Positions 1-11,641 of a stretch of 64,000 bases of DNA are shown here, one piece after another. The notes under the pieces are model-generated. The model did not search any database. It saw only the letters and a program-made list of their open reading frames with translations, and had not been told where the DNA came from. The position numbers and the translations under genes are program-made. The number at the start of each line of letters is the position of its first letter. Position 1 is the first letter of the stretch. This stretch comes from Physcomitrium patens (lineage: Eukaryota; Streptophyta; Bryopsida; Funariales; Funariaceae): positions 12,728,330-12,792,329 of the forward strand of contig NC_037265.1 in NCBI RefSeq assembly GCF_000002425.4, written 5' to 3'.

Positions 1-420
1 ACCAATTGAAGCTCGATTTGGTGGAAGTTGAGTCAATTCCCATGTTCCATTGTCCATGAATGATTTGTACTCTTCTTGCATAGCATTCTCTTACTTCATA
101 GCATCTATGGACTTCATTGCAGTTCATAAACTCAATGGATCAGCAAGAAGTGCAACATTGGTATGTTCTTTATTTATTTGAGGAAAAATATGGTCCTTCC
201 ACTATTCACCACGTTGTCTTCTATCTCTCAAAGGATATCTCCTTTTATTTGAAGAAGACTCAACTTGTTGTACTCCATGGTCACTTCCAACCTTCTTTTC
301 TTTTGAAGATAGTCTTTTCTCACTTAAAGGTTCATAATCCTCATCACCATCATCATCAACATCTTTATGCTCTTCATCACTGGTCTTAGCAATTGTAGAG
401 GCCTTCTTGTTTCCTTTCAT
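1..420 (-). pseudogene. Ty1/copia pol fragment (linker plus RT start)
   Basis: Read on the minus strand, bases 90 to 1 encode the start of a copia reverse transcriptase, including the plant-typical stretch QEEYKSFMDNGTWELTQLPP. Upstream (about 202-420) is an acidic, Lys-rich linker ending in RRYPLRDRR, which resembles the integrase-RT linker of plant copia polyproteins. In-frame stops lie around 100-140, where similar elements read an AMKS..DAMKWE-like segment, so this piece is dead. It is cut by the window edge on the left and ends before the 3' flank of the histone deacetylase gene on the right. No LTR is visible. Confidence 0.75.
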
Positions 421-1152
421 TTAATCACAAAGTTTTGCAAAAATATTTGGTGTGAATTTTCTTTTGGTAAGAACACATTTTTAGAATTTCAAACTTGCTA
501 GCACTAGAATATGAAAAAAAAAACAAAAAAAACGATACAATGTTGAATGAAAGACCTTCATTTGTATTCTCGATACAGAATGTAGCTTGCTGGTGCAGGA
601 GAAGGGAAGAAAAAGAAGCTGATCTTCTTTGAAAGAAAAAATTCATTGCCTGGAGCCAACAAAACTTGCTACTGCACAGACTCTACTAAATGCACCGATT
701 CCATCATCAGTAAATGCTTCTGCTTGATTAGTTGCATTAGATTTAATTCTAGAAATTCTGTTGATAATCAATTTTTAAACCCATTAACCTTTACGTGATC
801 AGTCACACGTTTAAGGGCGGATAAAAAAAAGGGGATTACCTCCAAACAGATCCACAGTAGAGAGGTCTAACATTCAGGATCATTTTCCAGTCAAACTAGA
901 CATTTTCGTTTCTACTTCTATGACTTAATGTAGATACACCACAATAGAAAGTTGGAAAGAAACCTCCACGATTGTTTTCAGCTGAAACTCTTACTGCGTT
1001 GTGAGAATTCGAAGAAACGTCTTTCTAAAACATCAATCTCCATCAGTCAAAAAGTATCTGCGGGGTGGCTCTTCTTGAGTTTGCACTGAAGATTTCAAGC
1101 AACTATTGATGTTATCTCAAACTTCATCAGATGAGTGCTACCTGCTTCGAAT
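421..1152 (-). other. 3' flank / probable 3' UTR of the histone deacetylase gene
   Basis: The 730 bases downstream of the HDA8-like stop codon hold no convincing coding sequence. Short open frames lack recognisable domains and are rich in Phe/Ser from T-runs. The nearer part is presumably 3' UTR. I could not fix a poly(A) site. Confidence 0.4.
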
Positions 1153-2841
1153 TTACTTCTCCTCGTTCCTCTCTCGTTTCAACCCTTTCAACTTTCTCTT
1201 TATCTCTGCAACCCTTGCTGTGGAGTAAGATTGGTCCTCTGGATAGTACCCAATTGGATCCGCGAGCAGTGGTGTTGGCAGATCAAGGAGACCTTCCAAT
1301 GTCGCATGGACGCAGTACGCCGAATATGATACATGATATCCTCCTTCCTGGACAACAAGCACACGACCGCCAGAATACTCATCGGCGAACTCCCTCACAA
1401 TTTGGCCGATCCGGCGATAGCCCTCCATCGTCAAGCACATCCTCCCATTCGGATCAAACTGCACCATGGACAAAACTTCATATTTAGAAGGTGAGAAATA
1501 TCACCCTCCAAAATGGGTATCGAAGAATCGACTGAAGCTGCAAGTTTATGATCCCACTAACCTCACTCGAGTCTTGACCTACAGTCAAAACGATCATCTC
1601 GGGCTTGAATTCCGCCATAGCTGGAACCACTAACTCGGTCATGGCATGCTCGTAACCCTTGTTTCCGGTCCCATTAGGTAAAGGTATGTTCAAGTTGAAT
1701 CCCTTACCTAGTCCTTCCCCGCATTCGTCTGTCAGCCCCGTCTGAGGATGAGAGGGTCCCCACGAGCCGTGATTCATGTGAAGAGAAATGGTGTACACGT
1801 CTTTTCTGGAGTAAAACCCCTCGGCAGTGCCATTGCCGTAGTGTACGTCAATATCAAGCACTACCACTCGCTTGCATCCCTGGATTGGAACAAGCAAACA
1901 CTAGGCTCTTAAGGCGAGAGGTGGTTGAAAATCTGGAACAACTTAAGAGAGCATACAGCTGTGGATTGCAATTGATGGGTGAAGAAACACTTTTGGCAGA
2001 GGCGGGGAAGTAGTCACTTTGCAGACCTGATGAACTGCGAGCTCCACTGCGATTCCAGCATTGTTAAGAAAACAGTAACCATCAGCCTGTGTGGGCTGCG
2101 CATGGTGACCAGGGGGTCGTACCAAGGCGTATGCGAGCTGGCCATGGCCATCGAGGAGGTATTGCATCGCTTGTTGTGCTGACCCTGCAGCCAGGAGAGC
2201 CGCAGCCCACGACCCAGGATGCAGGCGCGTGCCCGCGCAAATAATTTCCCCCCCGGCCGAATCAGCATCGATAAGCTCTTTAATGTACTCTGCAGTTCCG
2301 AAACAAGTTTTCCACCATAAGTTGTTCTGTTTCAACGATTATCAGTGACCTTCTGATTGGGAAATAGGAATTTGTTTAAAAGCAGCGTAAAACTCGAACG
2401 ATACTGAACCCTCCAGGTTTGGCTAGTGAGAGAACTTCGCCAGCATCCATAGTTGTCTCCTCACATTTGGAAGTCACTGAGGCTTGAGTGATGAGACACT
2501 TGCAAAAAAACCACTACATAGAAATTTATTTTCATTTTAGAGCGAGGGGGGTGGGGGAGGTGACGGTGGGGTTTGTTCTAACCTGGGGTATGAAACCTCT
2601 CTAAGCTTTCAATTTCGCATGGCCGTCCCTCGTGCCATGTAATGAAAGGCGCAATGGGTCCTCGCTGCAGAATAGATCGAATGTTGCGGATGCGATCAGC
2701 ATTTTCTGGGTGAGGTTCAAGGACGTCTAAAAACCCTGGATCTTCGAAAGTGTCGAAAACGCCATAACCGTTGTTGTGCTTCAGCATGTCCTCATGGAAG
2801 AAGACGTGCACCTGATTCATGTCTGGGCTATTGTCCGTCAT
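1153..2841 (-). CDS. HDA8: HDA8-type histone deacetylase, four exons
   Basis: Zn-dependent deacetylase of the plant HDA8 type; the family removes acetyl groups from lysines. Minus-strand exons are 2841-2583, 2289-2027, 1879-1562 and 1458-1153, with GT-AG introns of 293, 147 and 103 bp. They join to a 381-residue frame, close to Arabidopsis HDA8 (about 377). Visible motifs are RPPGHH (R144-H149, catalytic histidines), DIDVHYGNG (Zn ligands D185 and H187), GQDSS (Zn ligand D277) and GGYH (Y321, transition-state Tyr). The first Met is chosen because it gives the family's N-terminal length and an in-frame TGA lies 12 nt upstream; M8 is the alternative. No nuclear-localisation or transit peptide is obvious. 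It is the only intact non-transposon gene seen. The symbol is by family resemblance; orthology was not tested. Confidence 0.92.
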
Positions 2842-3245
2842 TACTGTCCCTCACACTCCACAACAATGCAACAATTAGGTGAAATTTCTACTTTCTTACT
2901 CGATCGCAATGCTACTACAATAACAATCTAAGCGAGAAAAACTCGTGATGGACAACGACTGAACTCTCCGCAACAAGGCACTCAAATTCGACAAAATTTC
3001 GCAAAACTCTCATCATAGGTTGAAGCAAGCCGCGTCTTTCTGCTGCTTGCAACAGATTCTATTAAAAAAAAAATAAAGAGTACATACAGCAACCATAACA
3101 TCAAATCCACCCACCTCTCCTCTCGAAGCAAATTGAGGATCTCGCCTCGTGAGGATGAACTCACAACACCCTGTGCCTCAATAGAACCACTGACTGACTG
3201 ATCGACTGCTTGCTGAGGATACCTCACTGTGCGTGTGTGTGTGTG
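2842..3245 (-). promoter_or_regulatory. 5' leader / proximal promoter of the HDA8-like gene
   Basis: This is the upstream side of the deacetylase. It contains a (GT)n run at about 3229-3246 abutting AT/T-rich tandem repeats. A 245-nt open frame at 2982-3227 (minus) has no domain I recognise and no clear splice path into exon 1, so I treat it as leader sequence. The transcription start is not determined. Confidence 0.35.
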
Positions 3246-3310
3246 TTTTTTTTTTATATATATATATTTTTTGTTTTTTTTTTATATATATATATTTTTT
3301 GTTTTTTTTT
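3246..3310. repeat. 28-bp tandem duplication of T-run/(AT)n/T-run
   Basis: Two consecutive 28-bp units (3246-3273 and 3274-3301), each a T-run, an (AT) stretch, T6 and a G, followed by a third partial T-run. It lies 400-470 bp upstream of the HDA8-like start codon, next to a GT microsatellite. Confidence 0.85.
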
Positions 3311-5895
3311 CGATCGGCTCAAGCAAACTTGTGGTGAAGCAAATGTGTAGTGAACAGAGGGATTGAGTGGGAGCCATTTCCAGCACTTCACTTTTTCTGA
3401 TGACAGAAACTCTTTGGGTTTGCTCTACTCTCTTCACACTGGTTTATTATTTCTTGCCTAGGGATTTTGTTTATTGTGGAATTTCACTTAAATTTTTAAT
3501 ATTTTTTGTTCTATGAGTTCTAAATGTGTCAAAATTCTGTCAAGTGTAAGTATCAAACTAGTACTTGATATGTGTTTTTTCAAAGTATTTTCTAAAAAAA
3601 AAAAAAAAAAAAAAAAAAGTTAATGAATTAATTAATAACAATAAAAAATTGAGTTTCAAGAAAAACAATCAAGAAGGAAAAGAAAAATGAGAGTGGTGTT
3701 AGTAAAATAAACCCAAAAACAAATCACCTTTAACTCAAAAAGAAGAAGAAGAAGAAGAAGAAGTTGTTGTGAATTCTTGGGTAAATGAGTGGGAATAAAT
3801 GATAATATAATAAATAAATAAATAAATAAATAAATGAAATTTGATTCAAATAAATCTTCATCAATCTGAGATTAGTATTGAAAAAATCAGTTGTATTTTT
3901 TAAATCGTGAGATTGTATCAAATCTTCTTTTAAGAACATTCAAATCTATTAGTATTGTATTAAAATAGCCTTTAAAAGTTTCTCCATAAATAAATAAATT
4001 AATTAATTAATTATAAAAAAAAAAATTGAATCTATCTCTAATGTCTCAACCAACAAGAAGAACAATTTTTCTACTTTTATGAAGTACAATCTTTTGCTAC
4101 TTCTTTGTATAAAGTAGTTACTTCAATTTTAAAGAAATATAATTACTTCAAATATAGTGCAATGGGGCTTTAAATGTTTTGATTGTTTAAAATTAAGAAG
4201 CATCTTTAAATTGACTTTATATTCTAAAAAATAAATTCAAAGACTATAAGAAGAAAAGTTAAGTCAAAATATATATTTTTTATATATAACATGAATAGTA
4301 TTGTCTCTAAAAGTGTTTCTTGGATCTATCTAAAAGAGTTGGATTTTACAAAAAATTAACAAGCAATGTTTTAAAAAATGCTTAAATTAACCATTAACAA
4401 AATGAGAAATAATTTTTTTTTTATCTTTCTCATATTTGGACTTGTAATAAAAGACTTATATGGTTTATTTTATGGCATCTATTCACTTTAGCTCACTCTA
4501 CAAGCACACCTCAAGTTACTACATGCACATCCAAAGAAAATGAAGTCATCTAATTGGCTTGTTATTATTATAATAATTATAAAAAGGAGAGGGATTAAAG
4601 AAGGTAACAACCCTCTTTACAATAGTCTTGTTAGCTAATCAACAAGCGGGATCAAGGAACAACATCTTTACAAGAATTTTTGGATGCAAAGCCTCCTAAA
4701 AAAAAAATTGAATTTTTAAGGACCAAGTGATTTTGTAATCTCAATGTTCTTTTTTGAAATCCTAGACTTGCAAATTATGTGTTTTTCTCAACATCTTTCT
4801 CACTTCTTTTTTGCCTCAACTTTCTTCTTAGTTCTCTTCTTTTTGATTATAGTGGCTAATGTGACTATGCTTTCAAAAGAAGATTGTTGTTTCTCCTGAC
4901 CCTTCCAATTATTGCATGTGTCAAGTTCCATACAACAACTAACCAATAAACCAAAGGCCTTTTATTTTATTGGATATGATGGTAGCAACCTATAATACAT
5001 TTGTAACATGAATCATTCACTTTATATTCTATCTAAAGTTTAATGCTTCTATATTAGGACTTTTTTCTACAAAGAAAATTCTAAATCATGGTCTTTTAAA
5101 ATAAATATTCAGGTATAAATTTTTCCTTATATTAAAAGATATATAAGGTTTAAAAACTAATTTTACATATGTAGATATGACATAGACGTTTGTACACATT
5201 TATGGTAGTTGTAATAATTTCTTTATATTAAAGATTTATTAATTGATCCTAAATCCTAAAAACTTTATCAAAACTGAAAATAAATCAAAGATTCTTTTAT
5301 ACATATAAAGAAATAAAATGATATATTTTTTTATTAAATTATAAAATTTTTAAAAAAATAATTGGATTATTTTATAATTTTTTATTCCTATTTTTTATAT
5401 AATTTTTATTCTTTATCAATAAAAAAGTATTATTTTGCTCAAAACTAAAAATATATAATTTTTAAAAATATCAAATAAGATATTATCACAATAAGATATG
5501 CATAAAATTCCAATTTAAACCTCTTTTCTACTCAACTTACAAAGAAGGAAGTAAAAGAAGAAGATTAGGATCTTTATATAAATTCAATCAAAAAAATATA
5601 AAAATCATTGGATAGTGTTTGTATTTGAGCTTACCTTTGCTTATACTTTTGTAAGACAAAAATAAGTCTAATTACTAACAATAGTTTGTATGAATAAAAT
5701 ATTTATAAAAGAATTGTTTGTAATTTTGTTTGTGCTATAATCCTTTAATATGTTCACATATAAAAACCTTCCTACAACTTTTTTTTTTTTTCTAAATGAT
5801 AAGATTTAATAATCTGCTTTGAATATCACTAGCCCCTATTTGCCAACATTATTGCAATCCAAAAAACTTAAACTCAATTGGTAGTAGTAACAAGC
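3311..5895. other. AT-rich intergenic sequence with microsatellites
   Basis: No gene or recognisable transposon coding sequence was found. It contains an A25 run (3594-3618), a (GAA)n tract (about 3740-3763), an (AAAT)n tract (about 3810-3835) and many short A/T runs. The right edge holds the pre-insertion flank of element F, ending in CAAGC (5891-5895). Confidence 0.6.
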
Positions 5896-6415
5896 TATGA
5901 AGAACATGAAGCTTAAAAAAAGAAATCTTCAATACATTCCTATATCATTCAAAAGAATTAGAAAGTCATTGAAAGATGGTATAGTATTAGAATAGAATGG
6001 CTATTGATGAAAACTAGAAAGTCTTGAAACAAGACTAAGGACTAGAAGGCATTGACAAGAATGAAGAAGGCTTCATTCTTACCTCCATATACACTTTTAA
6101 CTAGGACCTATGTGGCGATATCTTATAAGACCTCCAAAATATGTTGACTTTGCAAAACACATATCTTAACTTGTAAGGTAAATTTTTCATATGTACGCCA
6201 CATATTTAGCTTGTTTTATAAGCTACCAATACATGGTTAACTTATTGAGTAAGTTTCTATCTTATCAATTAACTATAAACAAATATAAAGACAAAGCAAT
6301 GTCTATAAAGCTTTTAGGGAGCTTTTCTAGAAAATATCATGAAATAAATCTACTTTTATCTATTTTTACTTAATCATATAGATAAATATTATAGTAAATA
6401 TGTATATCCGTGACA
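5896..6415 (-). repeat. F 3' LTR
   Basis: 520 bp, decayed from TGTCAAGGACATGA...CATGACA (here TATGAAGAACATGA...CGTGACA on plus). It is homologous to LTRs at 22326-22853, 17622-18171 and, inverted, 14815-15247 and 19311-19828. A purine-rich tract on the minus strand (AGAAGAAGGAATAA) immediately inside it is the polypurine tract, which identifies this as the 3' LTR. Confidence 0.85.
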
Positions 6416-6429
6416 TTATTCCTTCTTCT

Positions 6430-6621
6430 ATGGATGAGTTCCACAAGGAGCAGTCATTATATATTGAAGAAATCTAAGATGGGCCAAATTATATTTGCCA
6501 CATACTTTGATCCTTGTTCTATTCAAAGATGGTTGATAGTACTTCTTAGCCATCAATAGTATCATACAAACCTAAAATTAGAAGATCCATGATAAAATCC
6601 ATAGAAACAAAAGACCATGGT
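6430..6621 (-). pseudogene. F integrase core fragment
   Basis: The minus strand reads a decayed integrase start containing VSMDFIMDLL, matching the family pattern around the first catalytic Asp, with in-frame stops. It joins across element E to 13585 and leftward, where the preceding integrase residues (LLQPLP-like segment) lie. E therefore sits inside the integrase domain. The rest of integrase and any chromodomain appear deleted before the polypurine tract. Confidence 0.65.
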
Positions 6622-7225
6622 TGTAACATAGTATAGATAAGATAATTGTATAGATAGTTAGAACTATAGAAGTTTTTAGAATTAGAATTAAGTTAATAGA
6701 CTAGGTAGGATCTATTATAGAATATTCTAATTTAAGATAGTTATTTAAATGAGATCCACGATAGAACCTCTAGAAAAGGCTTTAAATAATTATATAGGTA
6801 GTGTCTACCATAAACCATCTAAAAAAGGAATTTAAAGTGATTATCTAGGTAGTTTTTATCATAGAACCTTTTATAAAAGGAATTTAATGGAATTATCTAA
6901 GTAAAGCCTATTACCTATAAACATTCTAGAAAGTCTATGGTGATAGGATAAGGTTTAAATAGGACTAGCTAAGGTCTTTTGGAGCATCTAGTCAAGTATG
7001 GCTTTGGACCCTTTCTCTTAGTGAAATTTGATTTTGCATCTTTATGTTCAATTTTATTTTGTTCTATTTCTATTTCCTCAATTTTTTCTTACATGTCCTA
7101 TTTTATTTTATTTTTAGTTTTTTTTAATTTTGTTCTCATTTGTTTTGTCTTATTTTATGCTAAAGCTTTATATTGTTGTGAATTAGAACGATCTTGGGTT
7201 TTTGAAATAATTTGGTCTTGTTTCA
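6622..7225 (+). repeat. E 5' LTR
   Basis: 604 bp beginning TGTAACATAGTATAG and ending ...TTTCA. It contains repeated blocks of the type 'nATCTAGGTAG...CTAGAA' in its first half. The copy at 13038-13584 is about 57 bp shorter. Confidence 0.82.
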
Positions 7226-7243
7226 TTGGTATTAAAAAAAGAG
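7226..7243 (+). other. E primer-binding site (initiator-Met type, decayed)
   Basis: TTGGTATTAAAAAAAGAG directly follows the 5' LTR. It fits the TGGTATCAGAGC motif, complementary to initiator tRNA-Met, used by many plant Ty3 elements, with several substitutions. Confidence 0.6.
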
Positions 7244-7420
7244 TTAGATTGTTTACTTTTGATAGCATATTAATAGTTATCATCTAGTCTAAGGTCACTT
7301 ATTGTAGTCACACTAGATATTGTGTTGAAGCTAATGAAGTTACTTTTAAAAAAAATCAATCAAAAGATAAAAAGGCATTATAATAGTGGAGTTCATTGGA
7401 GAAATTATAGTATGGGAGAT

Positions 7421-8240
7421 ATGGTAGAGCAATCCCAAACGGAGGCTCAAATACAACATCTTTTAAGCAAGATAGCTACTTTATAAGGACAAATAGAAGC
7501 CTTGACGACAAAAAAGTCGACATCTGCTACATTGAAATTGAATAAGCCTAATACATACTGTAGAACTTCAAGACAAGAAAATGTATGTTAATGGCTCTTC
7601 AACATGCAACAATAGCTCCAACTATCCAACACAAATACCACTGAAGGAATTATATTTGAAGCTAGCTATTTGAGAGATGTGGGAGCCATTTGGTCGCAAC
7701 ACCGAATTCAAAGCTATGGAGCTCAAGGTAGATTTTGTCACTGGGAGGAATTTGAAACCGAGTTTAAGAATCAATTTTGGTCTAACAATCCAAAGAAGAT
7801 AGCATGCAATCAATTGAAAAATCTTACTCAAGCTAAGTCAGTATAAGATTATGTCTTGTCATTCAAGTTCTTATATCTTTAAATTGCCAATATTTCTAAG
7901 GCAGAGATGATGGATCAATTTCTACAAGATTTGAAACCTCGGATCTATCAAGAAGTGGAGCTAAGGAATCCACAAACATTCAAAGAGACAATTTGGATTG
8001 CAAAGAAGATCGATGCTATAGATTTCAAAAATTGTAGAGCTCAATCTATAGTACGAAGTTCTATGCTGCTATCTAATATCATGGCACAACAACCAACACC
8101 AATGGAGATTGATGCCCTACAAAGATCATTAACATCAAAAAGATAATAAATATTGGTGCAAAAGGAATTACATTTTATTGCCAGGAGCTAGGCCATCAGA
8201 TTGGAGGTAGTCCTAAATGTCAAAATTCTAGCACCAGCAA
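7421..8240 (+). pseudogene. E gag (capsid and degenerate zinc knuckle)
   Basis: Starts at the ATG at 7421 (MVEQSQTEAQIQ). Frames around 7690-8146 contain the retrotransposon Gag pattern (FETEFKNQFWSNNP...LKNLTQAKSVQDYVLSF, then FLQDLKPRIYQEVEL). A broken CCHC knuckle (CQELGHQ..GSPKC) is at about 8170-8220. At least three in-frame stops and frame changes make it nonfunctional. Confidence 0.7.
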
Positions 8241-8321
8241 GATAAGGTTGATTTACAGTCTCAAAACTCACCAAGTTGATAATAAATTAGAGCAGAAAAA
8301 TGGAGCTCCATAATAAAGGAG

Positions 8322-10408
8322 TTGAGAGCTAGTACTAGAGATAGCTACTATCTCTCACAAACAAATGGTATGGCCTTGGACAACTATAAAAAGAGTCGAT
8401 TGGTACATCTAATTAAACTATTAAAAAAACAACCATGTTTAGTGCTTGTAGATTGTGGCTCTACAGAAAATTGTATCTTAAATGAAATTACCGATTGGCT
8501 TGAAATTTAAACTAAGGAAATCAAAATAGAAAGTATATAGCTTACAAATGACCAAGAGAACATATTGAACAAGACTTATAAAAAAGAAACTATAAGATTG
8601 ACAAATGCCTACATCTTAAAAGAGAGATTCAAGGTAACAAGGCTAAGATATGATATTATCATTGGTATGATATGGCTAAAGATGAAAAATAAGCAAGTTG
8701 ATTGAATAATAAAAACAATCTCTTTTAAAGATGGAGGGCGCAAGGGAGCTCTCTACACCTTCGCATTAAATAAAGACAAAAGATAATCTGCAACTAAAGA
8801 CTTATTTGTAGGAATGACCTTTATAAAGAAGTAAATATAACATTAGCAACTGATATATATGATGGTTCTAAAGCATACATCAATGGTAGAAAAGACAACC
8901 TAAAGAATAGAACAAGTAGAACAATTCATGTAAAAATATCATGATGTCTTTTCAATTGATCTTCTTAAAGGCGTACCTCCTAATCAAGGTGCCTCCTTTA
9001 AAATAGAACTATTGCCTAATGCCAAACCAGCAAGTTGACTTATTTGTCACCTAGTACTAATAAAACTTAAAGAGATACAAAAGACATTGGACAAAATCTT
9101 AGAAAAATACCTTATTCAAGAAAGTACATGATCGTAGAGAGCACCTATATTCTTTGCATCTAAGAAAGATGGTGGACTTTGCCTTTGCATTGACTATCAA
9201 GGCCTCAATAAGCAAACTATTAAAAATGCATATTCACTTCCATGTGTGGATGATCTTCTTGACCAATTTTGAGGTGCGACCATCTTTAGTATATTTGATG
9301 ATTTTAGAAATTTTAAGAGAGGATGTAAAAAAGATAACCTTTTGTATGCGCTATGGATATTTTGAATGGTTGGTTTTACATTTTGGCCTCATCAATACTT
9401 TAGCCTCTTTCATGGATTAAATAAACATATTGTTTCAAGATTTTTTGGACAAGTATGTAGTCATCTTCATTGATGATATCCTTGTATATGATAAAATTCT
9501 TAAAGAGTATAAACAACACCTATGAGATGTGTTGCACCAACTATAAGATAGTTGCTTCTATTACAAGCAATAAAAATGCGAACTTTAAAAGTTGAAAGTC
9601 ACCTTTTTGGGGCATGTGGTATCCTCCACAAGCATGCATATGGAACAAGATAAGATATCCTCTCACAGTGGAAGATTGGCCAACTCCCAAAGATGCTTTT
9701 GAAGTTTGCTTATTTTTAGGTCTTACTAAATACTATCACCATTTTATTAGATAATTTACTCACATTGCTACTTCATTGATAAAACTATTCAAGAAAGGTG
9801 CTTCATTTGAATAGAAATTGGAGCAGCAAAATGTCTTTAATAAGTTGAAGGAGGCACTCATTATTGCTCCAATATTGTAACCGTATGATTCTAATCTTCT
9901 TTCTATACTCTACATTGATGCTTCTGACTTTACTATTGGAGTGGTCCTTCAAAAAGATTTTGGTAGGGGCCTTCAATCTATGGCATATGAATCACACAAG
10001 CTCAAAAAGGGAGAGTGCAATTACCCTATATGTGATGGAAAGCAATTAGCCATTGTACATGCCACAAAGGTGAAGCAATATTGTCTATTCGAAAAACTAG
10101 TGGTTGTTTGGATTGACCATTGACCCTTGTTATATGATTTATATTTCGAAAGTATAAAATTACAACATCATCATTGAAAAGAATGGTTATAGCTTTTTGA
10201 TATGTAACTTGAAACAAGCAAGGGCGACAACATATTGTGCCAAATAACTTATTGTAGAGACCAAACTTGAAAGTCATATTAAAAAATAAGGCAGAAGTTG
10301 TTACTATTAGATAGTCATTTTAGATCTAATCAAAGAAGTAGAATAGAAAGAAGCTACGCATCAAGATACTTATTTTAAGATGATTAGAGATTGGCTGAAG
10401 GTCGGCAA
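8322..10408 (+). pseudogene. E protease, reverse transcriptase and RNase H remnants
   Basis: Protease-like DCGST occurs near 8451. RT patterns follow: [20 protein letters not shown] (about 9155), YGYFEWLVLHFGLIN (about 9350) and the catalytic FIDDILVYDK (about 9460), with stops and frameshifts between them. RNase H-like sequence (IDASDFTIGVVL) lies at about 9910, followed by the connection region up to the D insertion at 10409. Confidence 0.75.
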
Positions 10409-11641
10409 TGTCAGGATAGAGAGAATTTGCATTAAGAAAATGTTAGGCTTTTGACTGTCACTAATTATTTAATCAAGCTTTAAAATAGATGAAGTCCTAA
10501 GTTTATATATAAATTTTTCTTTTTTGAGCAATTACACCAAATACATAAGCCTCAAGTAATCAACAACATCCAAAATATGATATAATCCTCTAAAACCTTG
10601 TATATCCTTATGTAGAAATTTTTTTGAACTTTAATACCTCATATCTCCTAATTTTATTGTCTTAACAAATTTAAATTTTATGTAAGGTACTAATGTATTT
10701 TTATTAACTTCTACAATAAATTTCAATTGCGAATTCATTGCGGAGCTTGAGATATCTTAAAAATCCTAACAGTTGCTTCAAATCCTTGTCTTTATATACC
10801 CACATGCAACTTTCTTCACATCTTCCAAAATATAAACTCAAATGCCACGAAATTTATATATATAACTTTTTAATATAAAAATTTTCATCTTCCAAAATTT
10901 TTGAGTCAAAAATTTGTTTGAAAACACAAGTTATGGCTTTAACCATTACTATAAATAAAAGTACTCACTTACTACCTTTGATTTGAAATCATTGCCTTCA
11001 ACTCCCTATAACTTTTTTATATGAACTCCAAAAGCAACAATTTTTTTATGAAAGATTTAGGCCTTAAAATCGCCATTCTAACTACACCTTTCAATCTTCA
11101 AAAGCTGCTATATAACTCTTCATATCTTCAAAAGAGCAATAATATATCTTCAATCAACACCTTAACTTCAAATGACTATATTTTTTTTATCCTTACTCGA
11201 AATCCTCTAATTTTTGTACAAAAATTGTAGTCCAAATTATAAACTTTATAACCTTGGCTTCTAATTGATTTCATTGAAGTTGCCAAAACTCTTGTTAAGG
11301 TCGCAAGTAGCCTCCTCAAAATCCATTGGACATGATATTCGACCAATAGGGATGAAGTTCTTCATTCCTTGCCTTCATCTGACCATGCCTTACTTTCATC
11401 CCTTCCAATTAGTTCCTACTACTTTAGATTTTTATCCTTAGGCTTCCACCTTCTCCCAAGGCTTCATACTAAATATTTAGGTTCTATATTATTTTTAATG
11501 CCAAAATCAAAACAAAGCAAAGTTTTTTATACCAACTCCTTTTAATTTAATCTACTAGCTACTCCAATACATATTTGGATTTATTAACATATAATATATT
11601 TTAACTAATTTTTACATATTATAAGCATTTACAATATAATA
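10409..11641. repeat. Orphan LTR of family D, copy 1
   Basis: About 1.23 kb alignable end to end with 25487-26738: TGTCAGGATAGAGAG..., a shared 'GACTGTCA-TTAATT' region, 'CACATGCAACTTTCTTCACATC', and a tail ATAAGCATTTACA. It lies between E's RNase H and integrase. No internal region or coding sequence is present. The termini are decayed (end ATATAATA versus CTACGACA) and I see no matching TSD. Confidence 0.75.

Noticed and set aside
425..646. 73-codon minus-strand ORF 3' of the deacetylase
   Set aside because: Low-complexity Phe/Ser composition from T-runs and no homology pattern; probably 3' UTR or spacer.
2982..3227. 81-codon minus-strand ORF upstream of the deacetylase as an extra coding exon
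   Set aside because: No domain, no good splice path to exon 1, an in-frame TGA just before the exon 1 ATG, and exon 1 already gives the family's N-terminal length.
5896..6415. Solo G-family LTR at the left edge
   Set aside because: The outer TSD CAAGC matches that of 22326-22853 and the inner polypurine tract is present, so it is the 3' LTR of F.
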